Shown: piece after piece, positions 1 to 9,516 of the stretch
Layout of the letters: the number at the start of each line of letters is the position of its first letter
How positions within the stretch are numbered: position 1 is the stretch's first letter
Origin: Sedimenticola selenatireducens
Lineage (GTDB): Bacteria; Pseudomonadota; Gammaproteobacteria; Chromatiales; Chromatiaceae
Direction of reading: 5' to 3'
DNA length: 64,000 nt
Assembly: GCF_007625115.1 (NCBI RefSeq)
Contig: NZ_VMNH01000003.1
Location: forward strand, 124,001 to 188,000
Notes under the pieces: generated by a model
What the model saw: only the letters and a program-made list of their open reading frames with translations
Databases searched by the model: none
Told to the model about the DNA's origin: nothing
Made by a program: the position numbers and the translations under genes

Positions 1-132
1 ACATTATAAATATTAGGTAATTAGCCGTTTTCTCGTGGGAGAAGAGAAGGTCTTGGCCTGGAATATGCAAAATAATTCATCGTATAAAGAATAATATAAG
101 AAATATTAAGCACTGACTTGGCGGAGCGATAA

Positions 133-1716
133 TTGCGTATGACCCTTCCACAGACCTATGTCGAAAGTGCCATGAATGCCGGTGACGAGATATTGAGTCC
201 TGCCCTGAGTCAAGGGTTGGGTGATGCGATCGCCATTATTGATGAATCAGAATCGATCAGTTACGCCCAATTGGATGCTCGTGCGAATCAGTATGGCAAT
301 GCCTTACGGTCGCAGGGTGTATTGCCAGAAGAGCGGGTGCTTTTTTTACTGGAAGATTCCGTTGATCTCGTGGCGGCCTACCTTGGCGTGATGCGCATCG
401 GTGCGGTGGCTATCACCTACAATCGGATGGCTGTTGAGAAAGATCTGGTCTTTATTATTAATGAAAGTCGAGCTCGCGTACTGTTTATTGAAGGTGAATA
501 TTTAGAGACATTCCAGCAATTCCAATCTGCAATCACTCATCCGTTCAGATTGATCATCAGGAATGGTGAGTCTGAGGGTCATCTCTCAACCAAGGATTTA
601 CTAAACGATAGCTCTTCAGTACGCCAGATCACCGCAATGTCACCTGACGATATGGCATTCTGGATATATACCTCAGGCACTACAGGAAAGCCAAAGGCGG
701 CAGTGCATCTGCATCACGATGTGATTGTCAGTGATCTACATCTACGTGAAAACCTCAAGGTTCAGCCGGGTGAAAAGATTCTCTGCACTTCTAAACTGTT
801 TTTTGCCTACCCCTTGGCCCACGGTTTTTTTGCCGGACTGCGTTGTGGTGCGACCCTGATTTTGTTTGATGGTTGGCCAACCCCTGAGCGAACCGGTTAT
901 CTAATCGAAAAACACCGACCCGATCTGTTATTCAGTGTGCCGACCTTTTATCGCAAACTCCTTAATGAAGGGATTGCCAATCATCCCGCTTTTACAAACA
1001 TCCGTTGCTGTGTTTCAGCGGGTGAGCAGTTACCCGTGCCTCTGCATGAAGAGTGGCTGCAAGTCACGGGGAATAAGATCTATCAGGGTATTGGCACAAC
1101 CGAGACGTTGATTCTGTTTATTGTCAATACACCGGATGCACATAAACCGGGGGCGACAGGGCGAGTGGTTCCCTGGGCAGAAGTGCGTTTGACCACGCAG
1201 GAGGGTGAGCCTATTAATTCACCGGATACGCCTGGTGTGGCTTGGCTCCGAATGCCATCCGTGTGTGACCGCTATTGGAATCGCCAGGATATGACGCGTC
1301 ATGCATTCAGTGGCGTGTGGTATCGCACAGGCGATATATTCAGCTTTGATGATGAGGGGTGGTGGTATCACCAGGGGCGTGCTGATCACATGTTGAAAAT
1401 ATCCGGACAATGGGTGAGCCCAGGAGAGATTGAGTGTTGCGCCCTGTCATTGGCCGAAGTCGGTGAGGCCGCTGTTGTGGAGGCATCGGGTAAAGAGGGT
1501 CTAAGCGAGATCGTATTATTCCTTGAGCCAAAATATCCTGATGTTGATCGGGTGATGTTGACGCGGCAGGTACAGAGCGCGCTAAAAAAACAGTTAGCAC
1601 ATTTTAAATGTCCGAAAGACGTGCGGATCATAGATGAAGTACCGAAGACGGCCACGGGCAAGATTCAAAAGTTCAAATTACAACAAATGCTTGAAGAGAC
1701 CATGCCGGCCATATGA
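133..1716 (+). CDS. Benzoate-CoA ligase family enzyme (aromatic acid CoA ligase)
   Basis: ATP-dependent ligase that would activate an aromatic carboxylate (benzoate or a hydroxybenzoate) to its CoA thioester through an acyl-adenylate, in the cytoplasm. The 527-residue protein has the AMP-binding P-loop YTSGTTGKPK at residues 179-188, the YQGIGTTET adenylate motif, the YRTGD motif and the C-terminal PKTATGKIQK segment with the catalytic lysine. Length and layout match the benzoate/4-hydroxybenzoate CoA ligase group. TTG at 133 has GGAG (123-126) six bases upstream; the ATG at 139 is the alternative start. A TRAP transporter follows in the same direction, which suggests uptake and activation of one substrate. 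The exact substrate cannot be read from sequence. Confidence 0.85.
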   Translation: MRMTLPQTYVESAMNAGDEILSPALSQGLGDAIAIIDESESISYAQLDARANQYGNALRSQGVLPEERVLFLLEDSVDLVAAYLGVMRIGAVAITYNRMAVEKDLVFIINESRARVLFIEGEYLETFQQFQSAITHPFRLIIRNGESEGHLSTKDLLNDSSSVRQITAMSPDDMAFWIYTSGTTGKPKAAVHLHHDVIVSDLHLRENLKVQPGEKILCTSKLFFAYPLAHGFFAGLRCGATLILFDGWPTPERTGYLIEKHRPDLLFSVPTFYRKLLNEGIANHPAFTNIRCCVSAGEQLPVPLHEEWLQVTGNKIYQGIGTTETLILFIVNTPDAHKPGATGRVVPWAEVRLTTQEGEPINSPDTPGVAWLRMPSVCDRYWNRQDMTRHAFSGVWYRTGDIFSFDDEGWWYHQGRADHMLKISGQWVSPGEIECCALSLAEVGEAAVVEASGKEGLSEIVLFLEPKYPDVDRVMLTRQVQSALKKQLAHFKCPKDVRIIDEVPKTATGKIQKFKLQQMLEETMPAI

Positions 1717-1761
1717 TGTATTTATCTGACTGGACCGGATAGTTAACCGAGGAGGAACGTA

Positions 1762-2796
1762 ATGAAAAAGTACATAAGAAAGGGGATGCAGCTACTACTG
1801 TCAACGGGGGTCGTGATCGGGCTTTCCGTCCAGGCTGCAGAAGTCGAACTTAAGGTGCATCATTTTTTGCCGGCACCTGCAACTGCCCACGCCAAGTTTA
1901 TTCAACCTTGGGCGGACAAGGTGATGAAAGAGTCCAATGGCAGGATTGATATAAAGATCTATCCGGCCATGCAGCTGGGTGGAAAGCCGCCACAACTTTT
2001 TGACCAGGTTCGAGATGGCGTGGCTGACATTGTATGGACGGTGCCCGGTTACACGCGTGGTCGCTTTCCGCTTACAGAAGTATTTGAGTTACCCTTTGTA
2101 GCGGGAAGCGCAGAGGCAACCAGTCAGGCGTCCTGGGAGTTTTACGAAAAGTATATGCAAGATGAATACAAGGATGTGCATCCTATCCTGATTCATACGC
2201 ATGCACCCGGACAGTTCCACATGCGCGATAAGCCAATCACCTCATTGGCAGATCTAAAGAATACCAAGATCCGTGCACCAACCCGGACAATTAATGAGGC
2301 GCTGTCTATTATTGGTGCGACGCCCGTTGGTATGCCCGTACCTGCTGTGCCACAAGCGTTATCAAAAGGTGTAGTGGATGGTGCCATGCTGCCCTATGAA
2401 GTGACACTACCCCTTAAGGCCCACGAACTGGTTAAGTATCACACAGAGATTGGCGGTGATCGGGGTATCTATACGGCCATGTTCCTGTTCGCAATGAACA
2501 AGAAAAAATACGACAGTTTACCCGCCGACCTGAAGCAGGTGCTGGATAATAATTCAGGGCTGGCTCTGGCCAAACAGATCGGGCAAGTGTGGGATGCTGC
2601 AGACAATCCTGGGCGCGAGGCTGCGAAAAAACGCGGTAATCAGTTCAACACTATTGAAGGTGCAGAGCTTGCTGCCTTGAAAAGCGCGACACAGCCCGTG
2701 ATTGATAATTGGATCAAGGCGATGAATGACCAGGGTAAAGATGGCCAAAAGATGTATGACGACGCCAGGGATCTGGTTACAAAATACAGCCATTGA
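1762..2796 (+). CDS. TRAP transporter substrate-binding protein, DctP family
   Basis: Periplasmic solute-binding subunit of a tripartite ATP-independent transporter. It has 344 residues with an N-terminal signal peptide (KKYIRK, hydrophobic stretch, cleavage near residue 26 after QAA). The DctP fold is recognisable from the LKNTKIRAPTRT segment, which carries the conserved arginine that binds the substrate carboxylate. A strong GAGGAGG ribosome site precedes the ATG. It lies 45 bp after the CoA ligase and just before the DctQ and DctM subunits, so the ligand is probably an aromatic or other organic acid used by the ligase. The ligand is inferred from context. Confidence 0.9.
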   Translation: MKKYIRKGMQLLLSTGVVIGLSVQAAEVELKVHHFLPAPATAHAKFIQPWADKVMKESNGRIDIKIYPAMQLGGKPPQLFDQVRDGVADIVWTVPGYTRGRFPLTEVFELPFVAGSAEATSQASWEFYEKYMQDEYKDVHPILIHTHAPGQFHMRDKPITSLADLKNTKIRAPTRTINEALSIIGATPVGMPVPAVPQALSKGVVDGAMLPYEVTLPLKAHELVKYHTEIGGDRGIYTAMFLFAMNKKKYDSLPADLKQVLDNNSGLALAKQIGQVWDAADNPGREAAKKRGNQFNTIEGAELAALKSATQPVIDNWIKAMNDQGKDGQKMYDDARDLVTKYSH

Positions 2797-2819
2797 TAGA
2801 TGAGTAATTTATTGAATCC

Positions 2820-3332
2820 ATGACATTCACGATTAACAATCATCAGCCCGACCCTTTGGGTCGGGCGGTTCATGCATCCAGTCGTTGGTTTGCTTTCATG
2901 GGGGGTATGGTCCTGCTGGGTCTAGCACTGATGACAGTAATCAGCATTGTCGGGCGCTATTTTTTCAGTCTTCCGGTGCCGGGTGATTTTGAACTGGTTG
3001 AAATGGGTTGTGCGATTACCGTGTTTGCCTTCCTTCCGTATTGCCAGTTACACAATGGCAATGTTGTGGTGGATTTTTTTACCATGAATGTGGGCGCTAA
3101 GACCCGCAGTCGAATGGATAGTCTGGGAAGTTTTGTGTTCTGTATCATTGCCGCACTACTGACATGGCGTCTTGCTCTGGGGGGGTATGACATGTATCGC
3201 TATGAAGAGCAGACAATGATATTAGGCTTGATGCGCTGGTGGGGTTTTATTCCAATAGTCGCTTCACTCGCCTTGCTAACGCTGGTCTGTTTCTATACGG
3301 GTGTACGCCAATGGAGCAATAAATCGATATGA
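2820..3332 (+). CDS. TRAP transporter small permease, DctQ family
   Basis: Small membrane subunit of the TRAP transporter. The 170-residue protein has four hydrophobic segments (around residues 22-45, 55-75, 92-115 and 137-160), as expected for DctQ. It contains the usual GRYFF and FELVEMG segments after the first helix. The gene starts 23 bp after dctP, and its stop overlaps the start of the large permease by 4 bp (ATGA), which points to translational coupling. Confidence 0.88.
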   Translation: MTFTINNHQPDPLGRAVHASSRWFAFMGGMVLLGLALMTVISIVGRYFFSLPVPGDFELVEMGCAITVFAFLPYCQLHNGNVVVDFFTMNVGAKTRSRMDSLGSFVFCIIAALLTWRLALGGYDMYRYEEQTMILGLMRWWGFIPIVASLALLTLVCFYTGVRQWSNKSI

Positions 3333-4648
3333 GTGGCATTGCTATTGGTGTTCTGCTGTTTGGTGTTTTGTTAATACTGATCGCACTGAGACTCTCGATT
3401 GGTGTTGCCATGCTCCTGGTCGGAATGATTGGTTATGTGTGGCTGTCGGGTTGGTCGCCACTGATCAATTACCTCAAGACGGCAGCGTATTGGCGATTCA
3501 GTACCTATGATCTCTCCGTTGTTCCGCTTTTTTTATTGATGGGTCAATTTGCCAGTAAAGCGGGTTTGAGTCGTGCATTGTTTCATACGGCGAGTGTATG
3601 GATGGGGCATCGCCGTGGCGGCATAGCCATGGCCGCGATAGGCGGTTGTGCCGGCTTTGGTGCAATTTGTGGCTCCTCGTTGGCCACGGCAGCAACCATT
3701 GGGCAGGTGGCCTTGCCTGAATTAAAGCGACATGGCTATTCTGGTTGTCTGGCAACGGGTGCGCTCGCTGCGGGTGGTACGTTGGGGATATTGATTCCGC
3801 CGTCCGTGATTTTGGTAATCTACGCCATTCTTACTGAAGGCAATATTGCCACTATGTTCCAGGCAGCCTTCATCCCCGGTTTTCTTGCCGCCTTTGGCTA
3901 CCTGATCGCCATTGCAATCTATGTGAGACTGAAACCCAACTCGGGCCCTGCTGGGCCGGAGAGCAGTTGGCAAGAGAAGGTGAGTAGCCTGGGTGATATC
4001 TGGGCCGTGGTCATTATTTTTGTGGTGGTTATTGGGGGTATCTATGCTGGCGCCTTTACCCCTACAGAGGGCGCTGCCGTTGGCGCAATAGCCACAGGAA
4101 TATTGGCCTTCGCGCATGGCGGGCTGCGTTTAGACGGGTTAAAGGAGTGTTTGCTCGGTACGGCGAGTGCCACCGCCATGATATTTCTGATTGTCTTTGG
4201 CGCGGATCTGTTTAACGCCTTTCTGGCACTCACACAGATGCCAGCAGAGGCGGCACGCATGATCGGTGACAGTCAGCTATCACCCTATCTCGTGCTAGTG
4301 ACGATGTTGATTCTCTATCTGATTTTTGGCTGTGTCATGGATTCACTCTCCATGATCTTGCTGACTGTACCGATCTTCTGGCCGATTCTGATGGGCTTGG
4401 ATTTTGCCATGGACCCGGAAGAGCTGAAGATCTGGTTCGGCATCATTGCCTTGATCGTTGTCGAAGTGGGTTTGATAACACCACCCGTTGGGATGAATGT
4501 CTTTATCATCAACAAAATGGCGGAAGACGTGCCGATGATAGAGAGCTTCAAAGGGGTTATGCCCTTTTTGATCTCAGACATTGTGCGAGTTGTTATCCTG
4601 ATACTGTTCCCATCGATTACCTTGTTGTTGCCGCGCTTGTTGAATTAG
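3329..4648 (+). CDS. TRAP transporter large permease, DctM family
   Basis: Large permease subunit that carries out sodium-coupled transport of the bound organic acid. It has 439 residues of repeated hydrophobic helices. DctM hallmarks include GGCAGFGAICGSSLATAATI, GTLGILIPPSV, FTPTEGAAVGA and LITPPVGMNVFI. It overlaps dctQ by 4 bp and is the last gene of the CoA ligase-dctPQM block. No clear terminator follows; a palindromic intergenic repeat lies about 150 bp downstream. Confidence 0.92.
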   Translation: MSGIAIGVLLFGVLLILIALRLSIGVAMLLVGMIGYVWLSGWSPLINYLKTAAYWRFSTYDLSVVPLFLLMGQFASKAGLSRALFHTASVWMGHRRGGIAMAAIGGCAGFGAICGSSLATAATIGQVALPELKRHGYSGCLATGALAAGGTLGILIPPSVILVIYAILTEGNIATMFQAAFIPGFLAAFGYLIAIAIYVRLKPNSGPAGPESSWQEKVSSLGDIWAVVIIFVVVIGGIYAGAFTPTEGAAVGAIATGILAFAHGGLRLDGLKECLLGTASATAMIFLIVFGADLFNAFLALTQMPAEAARMIGDSQLSPYLVLVTMLILYLIFGCVMDSLSMILLTVPIFWPILMGLDFAMDPEELKIWFGIIALIVVEVGLITPPVGMNVFIINKMAEDVPMIESFKGVMPFLISDIVRVVILILFPSITLLLPRLLN

Positions 4649-4800
4649 TAAGGGGGCTGCCTATAGAGCGTATAACCATGCGTCCGTTTTTGGCGTAGAA
4701 AATGGTGAGTCCGAAGTAACGATTTAAAATTTTGTTTTCGAAAAAACAGAAAAACTAAGTCAGAGAAGAATAATGCTTACTTAAGCAGATTCGTATCCAA

Positions 4801-4930
4801 TGTAGGGTGGGTTAGGCGCGTTGTTTGCGCCGTAACCCACCAAGCGTTGCGCAGCAACACAAGTCGTTTGTTTAAGGTGTGCCTGACGACACGGTTGGTG
4901 GGTTACGTAAAAACGCTAACCCGCCCCACA
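4801..4930. repeat. Palindromic intergenic repeat (REP/MITE-like, GTAGGGTGGGTTAG type)
   Basis: Nested inverted repeat in the gap between convergent genes. Outer arms are 4801-4815 and 4916-4930 (13 of 15 pairs). Inner perfect 11-bp arms CGTAACCCACC / GGTGGGTTACG lie at 4831-4841 and 4897-4907, and a small GGCGC hairpin sits at 4815-4831. Repeats starting with TAGGGTGGGTTA are widespread between genes in proteobacteria and cyanobacteria; family membership here is by eye. The remaining 4649-4800 and 4931-4995 show nothing I can name. Confidence 0.7.
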
Positions 4931-4995
4931 TTTGAGCTTGCTCAGTGTCATTCGGGACCGTGATTATTGCTGAGCAACATAATTGCAGCATGAAA

Positions 4996-5706
4996 TTATC
5001 TTAAGTCAATACCTTCCCCCGCTTCTTCGTAGGTCACGCCATCCCGGATATGGTAAATACGTTTAAATGTCGGGATGATTTTCTCATCATGAGTGACGAC
5101 AATAATTGCTGTCTCAAATTTACGCGCCATATCATTGAGTATCTTGATCACTGCGAGAGCCCGTTCACTATCCAGTGGGGCGGTCGGTTCATCGGCCAGG
5201 ATAACGGGTGGGCGATTAACCAGACCGCGGGCAATGGCTACGCGTTGCTGTTCACCGCCGGAGAGTTGTGATGGCATGGCTCTGGCACGGTGTTGTACAT
5301 CGAGTCCCTGAAGAAGCTCGACGGCCTGTTTACGAGCTTCAGCATTTGGTTTGCCTGCCAGCATTGGAAGCAACGCTACATTGTCGGTTACATCCAGAAA
5401 TGGAATCAGGTACGGGGCCTGAAAGACAAAACCTATTTTGTCACGGCGTAAGGCGCGTAAATCGTTCACCTTCCAGCCATTATCATAAATAGTTTCATTG
5501 CCTAGAATCATCCGGCCCGCTGTCGGTTCGATGACGGCTCCCAGACATTTAAGCAGGGTGCTTTTTCCAGAGCCCGACGGTCCGATGAGTCCGACAACTT
5601 CCCCCGGTGCGACCTGCATATCCACTCCCTTGAGGGCATCAACTGCGGTGTCGCCTTTTCCATAGCGTTTGGTCAGGCCCTCAATGCGTATTCCTTTATC
5701 GCGCAT
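4996..5706 (-). CDS. ABC transporter ATP-binding protein (MacB/LolD/DevA-like)
   Basis: Cytoplasmic ATPase of an export-type ABC system. Walker [10 protein letters not shown], the signature [10 protein letters not shown], Walker [10 protein letters not shown] and the switch histidine in VVTHDEK are all present. I set the start at ATG 5706 (236 residues): a GGAGG site lies directly upstream, and the permease stop ends one base before it. The open frame extends ten codons further into the permease without a better start. It is the last gene of the TetR-adaptor-permease-ATPase operon. Exported substrate unknown. Confidence 0.9.
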   Translation of the reverse strand: MRDKGIRIEGLTKRYGKGDTAVDALKGVDMQVAPGEVVGLIGPSGSGKSTLLKCLGAVIEPTAGRMILGNETIYDNGWKVNDLRALRRDKIGFVFQAPYLIPFLDVTDNVALLPMLAGKPNAEARKQAVELLQGLDVQHRARAMPSQLSGGEQQRVAIARGLVNRPPVILADEPTAPLDSERALAVIKILNDMARKFETAIIVVTHDEKIIPTFKRIYHIRDGVTYEEAGEGIDLR

Positions 5707-5707
5707 C

Positions 5708-6910
5708 TTAACCTCCAATGGCCTCGGCCGGGTCAACCTTCAGCGCGGCACGAATGGCGATAATGCTTGCCAGCACACAGATGATGATGACGGTAATAAA
5801 ACCGATGACAGAATCGAGAGGTTGTAATAGCACGTACTTTGGGAACACGGGGGCCCACAGGGTAGCGGTTATCTTGCCTACCACAAATCCAATCACCCCA
5901 AGTGCAATGGCCTGCTGCATAATAAGCCCGGCAATGGTGCGATTTCGTGTGCCGATTAGTTTTAATACGGCAATTTCACGAATCTTGCCAAGTGTCAGTG
6001 TATAGATAATGAATGCCACGATGGCGGCACTGACAATGGCCAAGATCACCAGGAACATACCAATCTGTTTTGATGAGGTGGCAATTAATTTTCCGACAAG
6101 GATCTCTTCCATCTGACTGCGGGTGTAGACAGTCAGGCGTTTCCATCGGCGAATTGATTCAGCGATTGTCTGGGCATTTTGTCCCGGTTTAATCTGTACC
6201 AGAACAGCATTGACCGATGCGTTGGTACTTTGTGAGGCGATAACGGCATCCAGTAAGCCGGGAACGCCGGGTCGATTGAATGCGGGATTCTCACTGGTCC
6301 GGCGTCGCTGCTGTCGGATGGCGTCATTGTCCTTTAAAAACTGAGCTTCCTGGGCATCCCTGAGGGGGATGAATATCATTGGATCGCCGCTGGATGAGAC
6401 CATGCGACGAGTCAGGCCAACTACGGTGTATTCATTGCGGCGGATCTGAATCCGATCGCCCAGTTGGAATCCGCTTGCGATATCCGCAACGGCTTCATAG
6501 TGCCCTCGGGTAATCTGTCTACCAGCAACCAGTTGGGGTGGCCATCCGGGCAGTCCGGGTTCGCCGGCTGTTACACCCGTTACCATCGCCCGTACGTCAC
6601 GTTCACCCTGTTGCACCTGCATCGTCAGGTAGGTGACATTAGCCACTCTGGCTACGCCTGGTATGCTGCGAACGCCGCGCCAGATATCGTCATAGATACT
6701 TGATGATTCGGCATAGGGGCCGAGGGTGTCTTTCTGTACAACCCAGAGATCAGCGCCGCTGTTGTCTAGCAGGACTTTGGCATCATCCACCATACCGCGA
6801 TAGACACCGGCCATGGTGAGGGTGACACCAATCAACAACCCCAGACCCACACCGGTAAATACAAACTTTCCCCAAGCGTGTTGGATATCGCGTCCAGCCA
6901 GACTGATCAC
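5708..6910 (-). CDS. ABC transporter permease, FtsX/MacB (DevC-like) family
   Basis: Inner-membrane permease of 400 residues. It has one N-terminal transmembrane helix (about residues 15-38), a large periplasmic MacB-core-like domain (about 45-270), and three C-terminal helices in the FtsX domain. It ends in the typical ALKVDPAEAI motif. This topology marks the mechanotransmission-type MacB/DevC class rather than a classic importer. It overlaps the adaptor gene by 4 bp and abuts the ATPase, so the three would form one envelope-spanning exporter with an outer-membrane channel encoded elsewhere. Confidence 0.88.
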   Translation of the reverse strand: MISLAGRDIQHAWGKFVFTGVGLGLLIGVTLTMAGVYRGMVDDAKVLLDNSGADLWVVQKDTLGPYAESSSIYDDIWRGVRSIPGVARVANVTYLTMQVQQGERDVRAMVTGVTAGEPGLPGWPPQLVAGRQITRGHYEAVADIASGFQLGDRIQIRRNEYTVVGLTRRMVSSSGDPMIFIPLRDAQEAQFLKDNDAIRQQRRRTSENPAFNRPGVPGLLDAVIASQSTNASVNAVLVQIKPGQNAQTIAESIRRWKRLTVYTRSQMEEILVGKLIATSSKQIGMFLVILAIVSAAIVAFIIYTLTLGKIREIAVLKLIGTRNRTIAGLIMQQAIALGVIGFVVGKITATLWAPVFPKYVLLQPLDSVIGFITVIIICVLASIIAIRAALKVDPAEAIGG

Positions 6911-8061
6911 GTTTTGACACCCGGTAAACGATCAACGGGATTGATCCGGCTTCTTCTGCTCAGGGCCTTAGTGCTATAGACCACTATCTGGTCTCCAACC
7001 TCAAGTCCCTCTTTCACCTGAACCTGCCCATCCAGGCTGGCGGTACCCAGGATTACCGGCGTGAATTGAAGGTTCCCATCAACTACTTGCCAGACACCCA
7101 GTTGTCCATCTTTACGTTGGATCGCTGCATTAGGGATAACGGGTGCAGGGGGTAGGGAGGGTAATGTTACTGTTACTTCGGCTAACTCCCCGAGTGGTGG
7201 GAGCGGGTCAGGAAGTTGTGCAAAATCCACTTTGGCCAGAGTCTCCTCTGTCACTTGATCTGCCATAGGTTCAATCCGTACTACGCTTCCAGGATAGTTT
7301 TGATTGGCATGTGAGCGCAGAACGATCTCTGCAGAAAGAGAGGCTTTTAAACCAGATGAGTGTGTCTGATTAAAGCGTACATTCACCCACAGACTTTTTA
7401 CATCAATCAGTTCCACGACCACTTGGCCGGCAACGACAGTGGTGCCGGGATCTGCACTGCGCAGTGCTACCAAGCCATCTGCAGGGGCAACCAGCCTGAG
7501 GTTGTTACGCTGTGCCTGCATGGCATCAAACTCCGCACTGATGCGAGAAATATCCTCATGGATTACGCTTAATGCGGCTTCAGCCAGACGCAACTCATGT
7601 TTTTTCGTCGTTACGATCTCTTCGCTAATGGTATGGTCTGACAGCAGCTTTTCATAACGAACAGCTTGAGACCGGGCAAAAGACTCACGTGCGCGGGCCT
7701 CTAAATATTGTGCCCTGGCACGCTTTAGCGCTGCATCTTGTGCAACCAGACGCGCATCAAGATCAACCGGGTCCATTTCCCCGAGCAGTTGACCAGCCTT
7801 GACCTGTTCACCAACCTGTACGTTCAGGTATTTTAGGCGACCAGAAACGGTAGGGCCGATCTTGTAACTGTATCTGGCCTCGACCGTGCCTATACCAAAC
7901 AGTGCAGGTGACACACTTCCGCTAGCCACTTTAATTAAGGTGACTGGGACAGGTGCCAGTGGGCCGGAGCGCATGGCCACATAAATGAACAGTGCACTCA
8001 GTGGCAGCAACACCGCAACCAGGGCCCATGTTCGACTTTGCAGGCGAAATAATTTCATCAT
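6907..8061 (-). CDS. HlyD/MacA-type periplasmic adaptor (membrane fusion protein)
   Basis: Adaptor that would link the ABC permease to an outer-membrane channel. The 384-residue protein has an N-terminal anchor (about residues 11-28), a split lipoyl/barrel-sandwich domain (VQVGEQVKAGQLLGEMDPVD and VAPADGLVALRSADPG), a coiled-coil hairpin between them (about 100-185), and a beta-barrel region. A CAGGAG site precedes the tandem ATGATG start. The start overlaps the stop of the TetR gene by 4 bp. Confidence 0.88.
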   Translation of the reverse strand: MMKLFRLQSRTWALVAVLLPLSALFIYVAMRSGPLAPVPVTLIKVASGSVSPALFGIGTVEARYSYKIGPTVSGRLKYLNVQVGEQVKAGQLLGEMDPVDLDARLVAQDAALKRARAQYLEARARESFARSQAVRYEKLLSDHTISEEIVTTKKHELRLAEAALSVIHEDISRISAEFDAMQAQRNNLRLVAPADGLVALRSADPGTTVVAGQVVVELIDVKSLWVNVRFNQTHSSGLKASLSAEIVLRSHANQNYPGSVVRIEPMADQVTEETLAKVDFAQLPDPLPPLGELAEVTVTLPSLPPAPVIPNAAIQRKDGQLGVWQVVDGNLQFTPVILGTASLDGQVQVKEGLEVGDQIVVYSTKALSRRSRINPVDRLPGVKT

Positions 8062-8663
8062 GCGCTCCTGATACCGCGGAGATAAATGTTAAATACTCGA
8101 GGTGCCTCCTGAGCTAATTTTTTCACGTCTCCGGCCAGAAGGGACTGCATTACTAACCCCTGTATGCTGCCGACAAACAGGCTCACTGCTGCATCATTAT
8201 CAAGCCCCGAATACAACTCCCCCTCAGCCTTGCCCGCTTCAATGAATTTATGTATGCGCTCTCTGTAGTGGCTTATCAGTGTCTGTGCCATGCGTTTTGG
8301 CGCGGTATCGCTGGCATGCTGCAGCTCACCAAAGAGCATGCGGGGAACGCCTGGGTGTTCAGCTACAAATGAAACATGTGCCATGAACATCGCTTCGAGT
8401 GCTGCTGTAGGGGATGCGATGGATTGCACAGCCTTGTCCACTCGGGATAGCAGGCGCTTTGATACCCACTCCATTACTGCGCTGAGAATCGCGTCCTTGT
8501 TTGGGAAGTGTTTGAACAGTGCGCCTTGTGACAGCCCCATGCGATTGGCAATAGCTGCGGTGGTTATATCGTTTGGGTTCTGCTCTGCCGCAAGTTCTAT
8601 TACCGTTTCAACCGTAATGGCCCTGCGTTTATCCCCCGATAGATGTTTGACATGAAGTGCCAC
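8058..8663 (-). CDS. TetR/AcrR family repressor of the ABC export operon
   Basis: DNA-binding regulator with an N-terminal helix-turn-helix (ITTAAIANRMGLSQGALFKHFPNKDAIL) and a variable ligand domain. I place the start at GTG 8663 (201 residues), because TTGGAG lies at the right distance upstream and family members begin about ten residues before the first helix. The open frame runs to 8813, but that extra part has no family features and covers the operator. It is the first gene of the operon and overlaps the adaptor by 4 bp. Autorepression is likely from the palindrome immediately upstream. Confidence 0.88.
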   Translation of the reverse strand: MALHVKHLSGDKRRAITVETVIELAAEQNPNDITTAAIANRMGLSQGALFKHFPNKDAILSAVMEWVSKRLLSRVDKAVQSIASPTAALEAMFMAHVSFVAEHPGVPRMLFGELQHASDTAPKRMAQTLISHYRERIHKFIEAGKAEGELYSGLDNDAAVSLFVGSIQGLVMQSLLAGDVKKLAQEAPRVFNIYLRGIRSA

Positions 8664-8673
8664 GATTGCTCCA

Positions 8674-8699
8674 AAAGTAAGTGAATGGTTACTTACTTT
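8674..8699. promoter_or_regulatory. Predicted TetR operator (AAGTAAGT palindrome)
   Basis: Perfect inverted repeat: 9-bp arms at 8674-8682 and 8691-8699 (core AAGTAAGT / ACTTACTT) separated by 8 bp. It ends about 11 bp upstream of the GTG start of the TetR gene. Its size and location match the self-operators of TetR regulators that govern their own export operon. Confidence 0.75.
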
Positions 8700-8914
8700 A
8701 TACCTTTTAATCATATTGTCAATAACGTCATGGTGTGCCAGGTCGGCGGGGGTACACCAGGGCTGGTGGGATAGGGTGATAGATTCAGGAGCAAAGAATC
8801 TGGAGACGGCCACTGTTTTTAATTACAGTCGTAGATTCTTTTATATTGCCCTCCCAATATGTCTGCATGGTTTTAGAGACAAACGTTTCGCAGGCTTAAT
8901 TACATTGTACTCGG

Positions 8915-9484
8915 CTAGTCATCCCAGTGCCCAAAACCCGGGATAGTGACATCATGTTCATCGTATAACCCCTGTTTTGCGCTTTGGTGACAGCTGTCAC
9001 AGTTACTAAAAGATTTCACTTTGGGATTATCCTGCACCATGCGTTGCGGAAGCTCGCTGTGCTCATGGAGAAAATAGCGCATCTCGGTAATGCGCAACGG
9101 CAACGGCCGATCGCCTTGGGCCGCCATGATCTTATTCGGTAAACCGTAATTGCTTCTGCCAGCCGCGTTATTCAATAAAAAGTTGCGCAGGGTGTTGAGG
9201 TCGCTTTCGGAAAGTTCGGCATTTTCTCCGAAATGATCATCTAGATTGTTGGTAATGGTTTCCCATGAAGTGGCGGGTAACAGGCCTGGTTGATAGGGGA
9301 AATGGCAACTCCCACACTCCTCGATGTAGCGTTGGCTTTCTACAGGATCGATACCTGTCTTTGTCTTTTTGAACCAGGAGAATAGCGCATTATTGCTCTC
9401 ATCGTTGCTACTTAATGCCACGCCCGTAATGGATAGCAGTGACACAGTGAGTGTGCTTGCAATGACCCGGTGTAATTTTTTCAT
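8915..9484 (-). CDS. Diheme cytochrome c (DHC family)
   Basis: Periplasmic electron-transfer protein of 189 residues with a signal peptide (KKLHRVIAST, hydrophobic stretch, cleavage near residue 25). Two heme c sites are visible: CGSCH at about 57-61 and CDSCH at about 162-166. The pattern fits the DHC partner of sphaeroides heme protein. I chose ATG 9484 because the signal peptide starts there; an upstream TTG (9505) adds seven residues without support. It is the last gene of the cytochrome b-SHP-DHC set and would pass electrons between the membrane cytochrome and SHP. Confidence 0.85.
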   Translation of the reverse strand: MKKLHRVIASTLTVSLLSITGVALSSNDESNNALFSWFKKTKTGIDPVESQRYIEECGSCHFPYQPGLLPATSWETITNNLDDHFGENAELSESDLNTLRNFLLNNAAGRSNYGLPNKIMAAQGDRPLPLRITEMRYFLHEHSELPQRMVQDNPKVKSFSNCDSCHQSAKQGLYDEHDVTIPGFGHWDD

Positions 9485-9516
9485 GTTGCTTGCCCCGTAT
9501 TTCAATTGAATTATAT

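Noticed and set aside
1-132. Promoter for the CoA ligase
   Set aside because: AT-rich but no pair of -35/-10 hexamers with acceptable spacing that I would defend; the operon may begin left of the window.
8664-8813. N-terminal extension of the TetR regulator
   Set aside because: Would include the operator palindrome, lacks family similarity and has a weaker start than GTG 8663.
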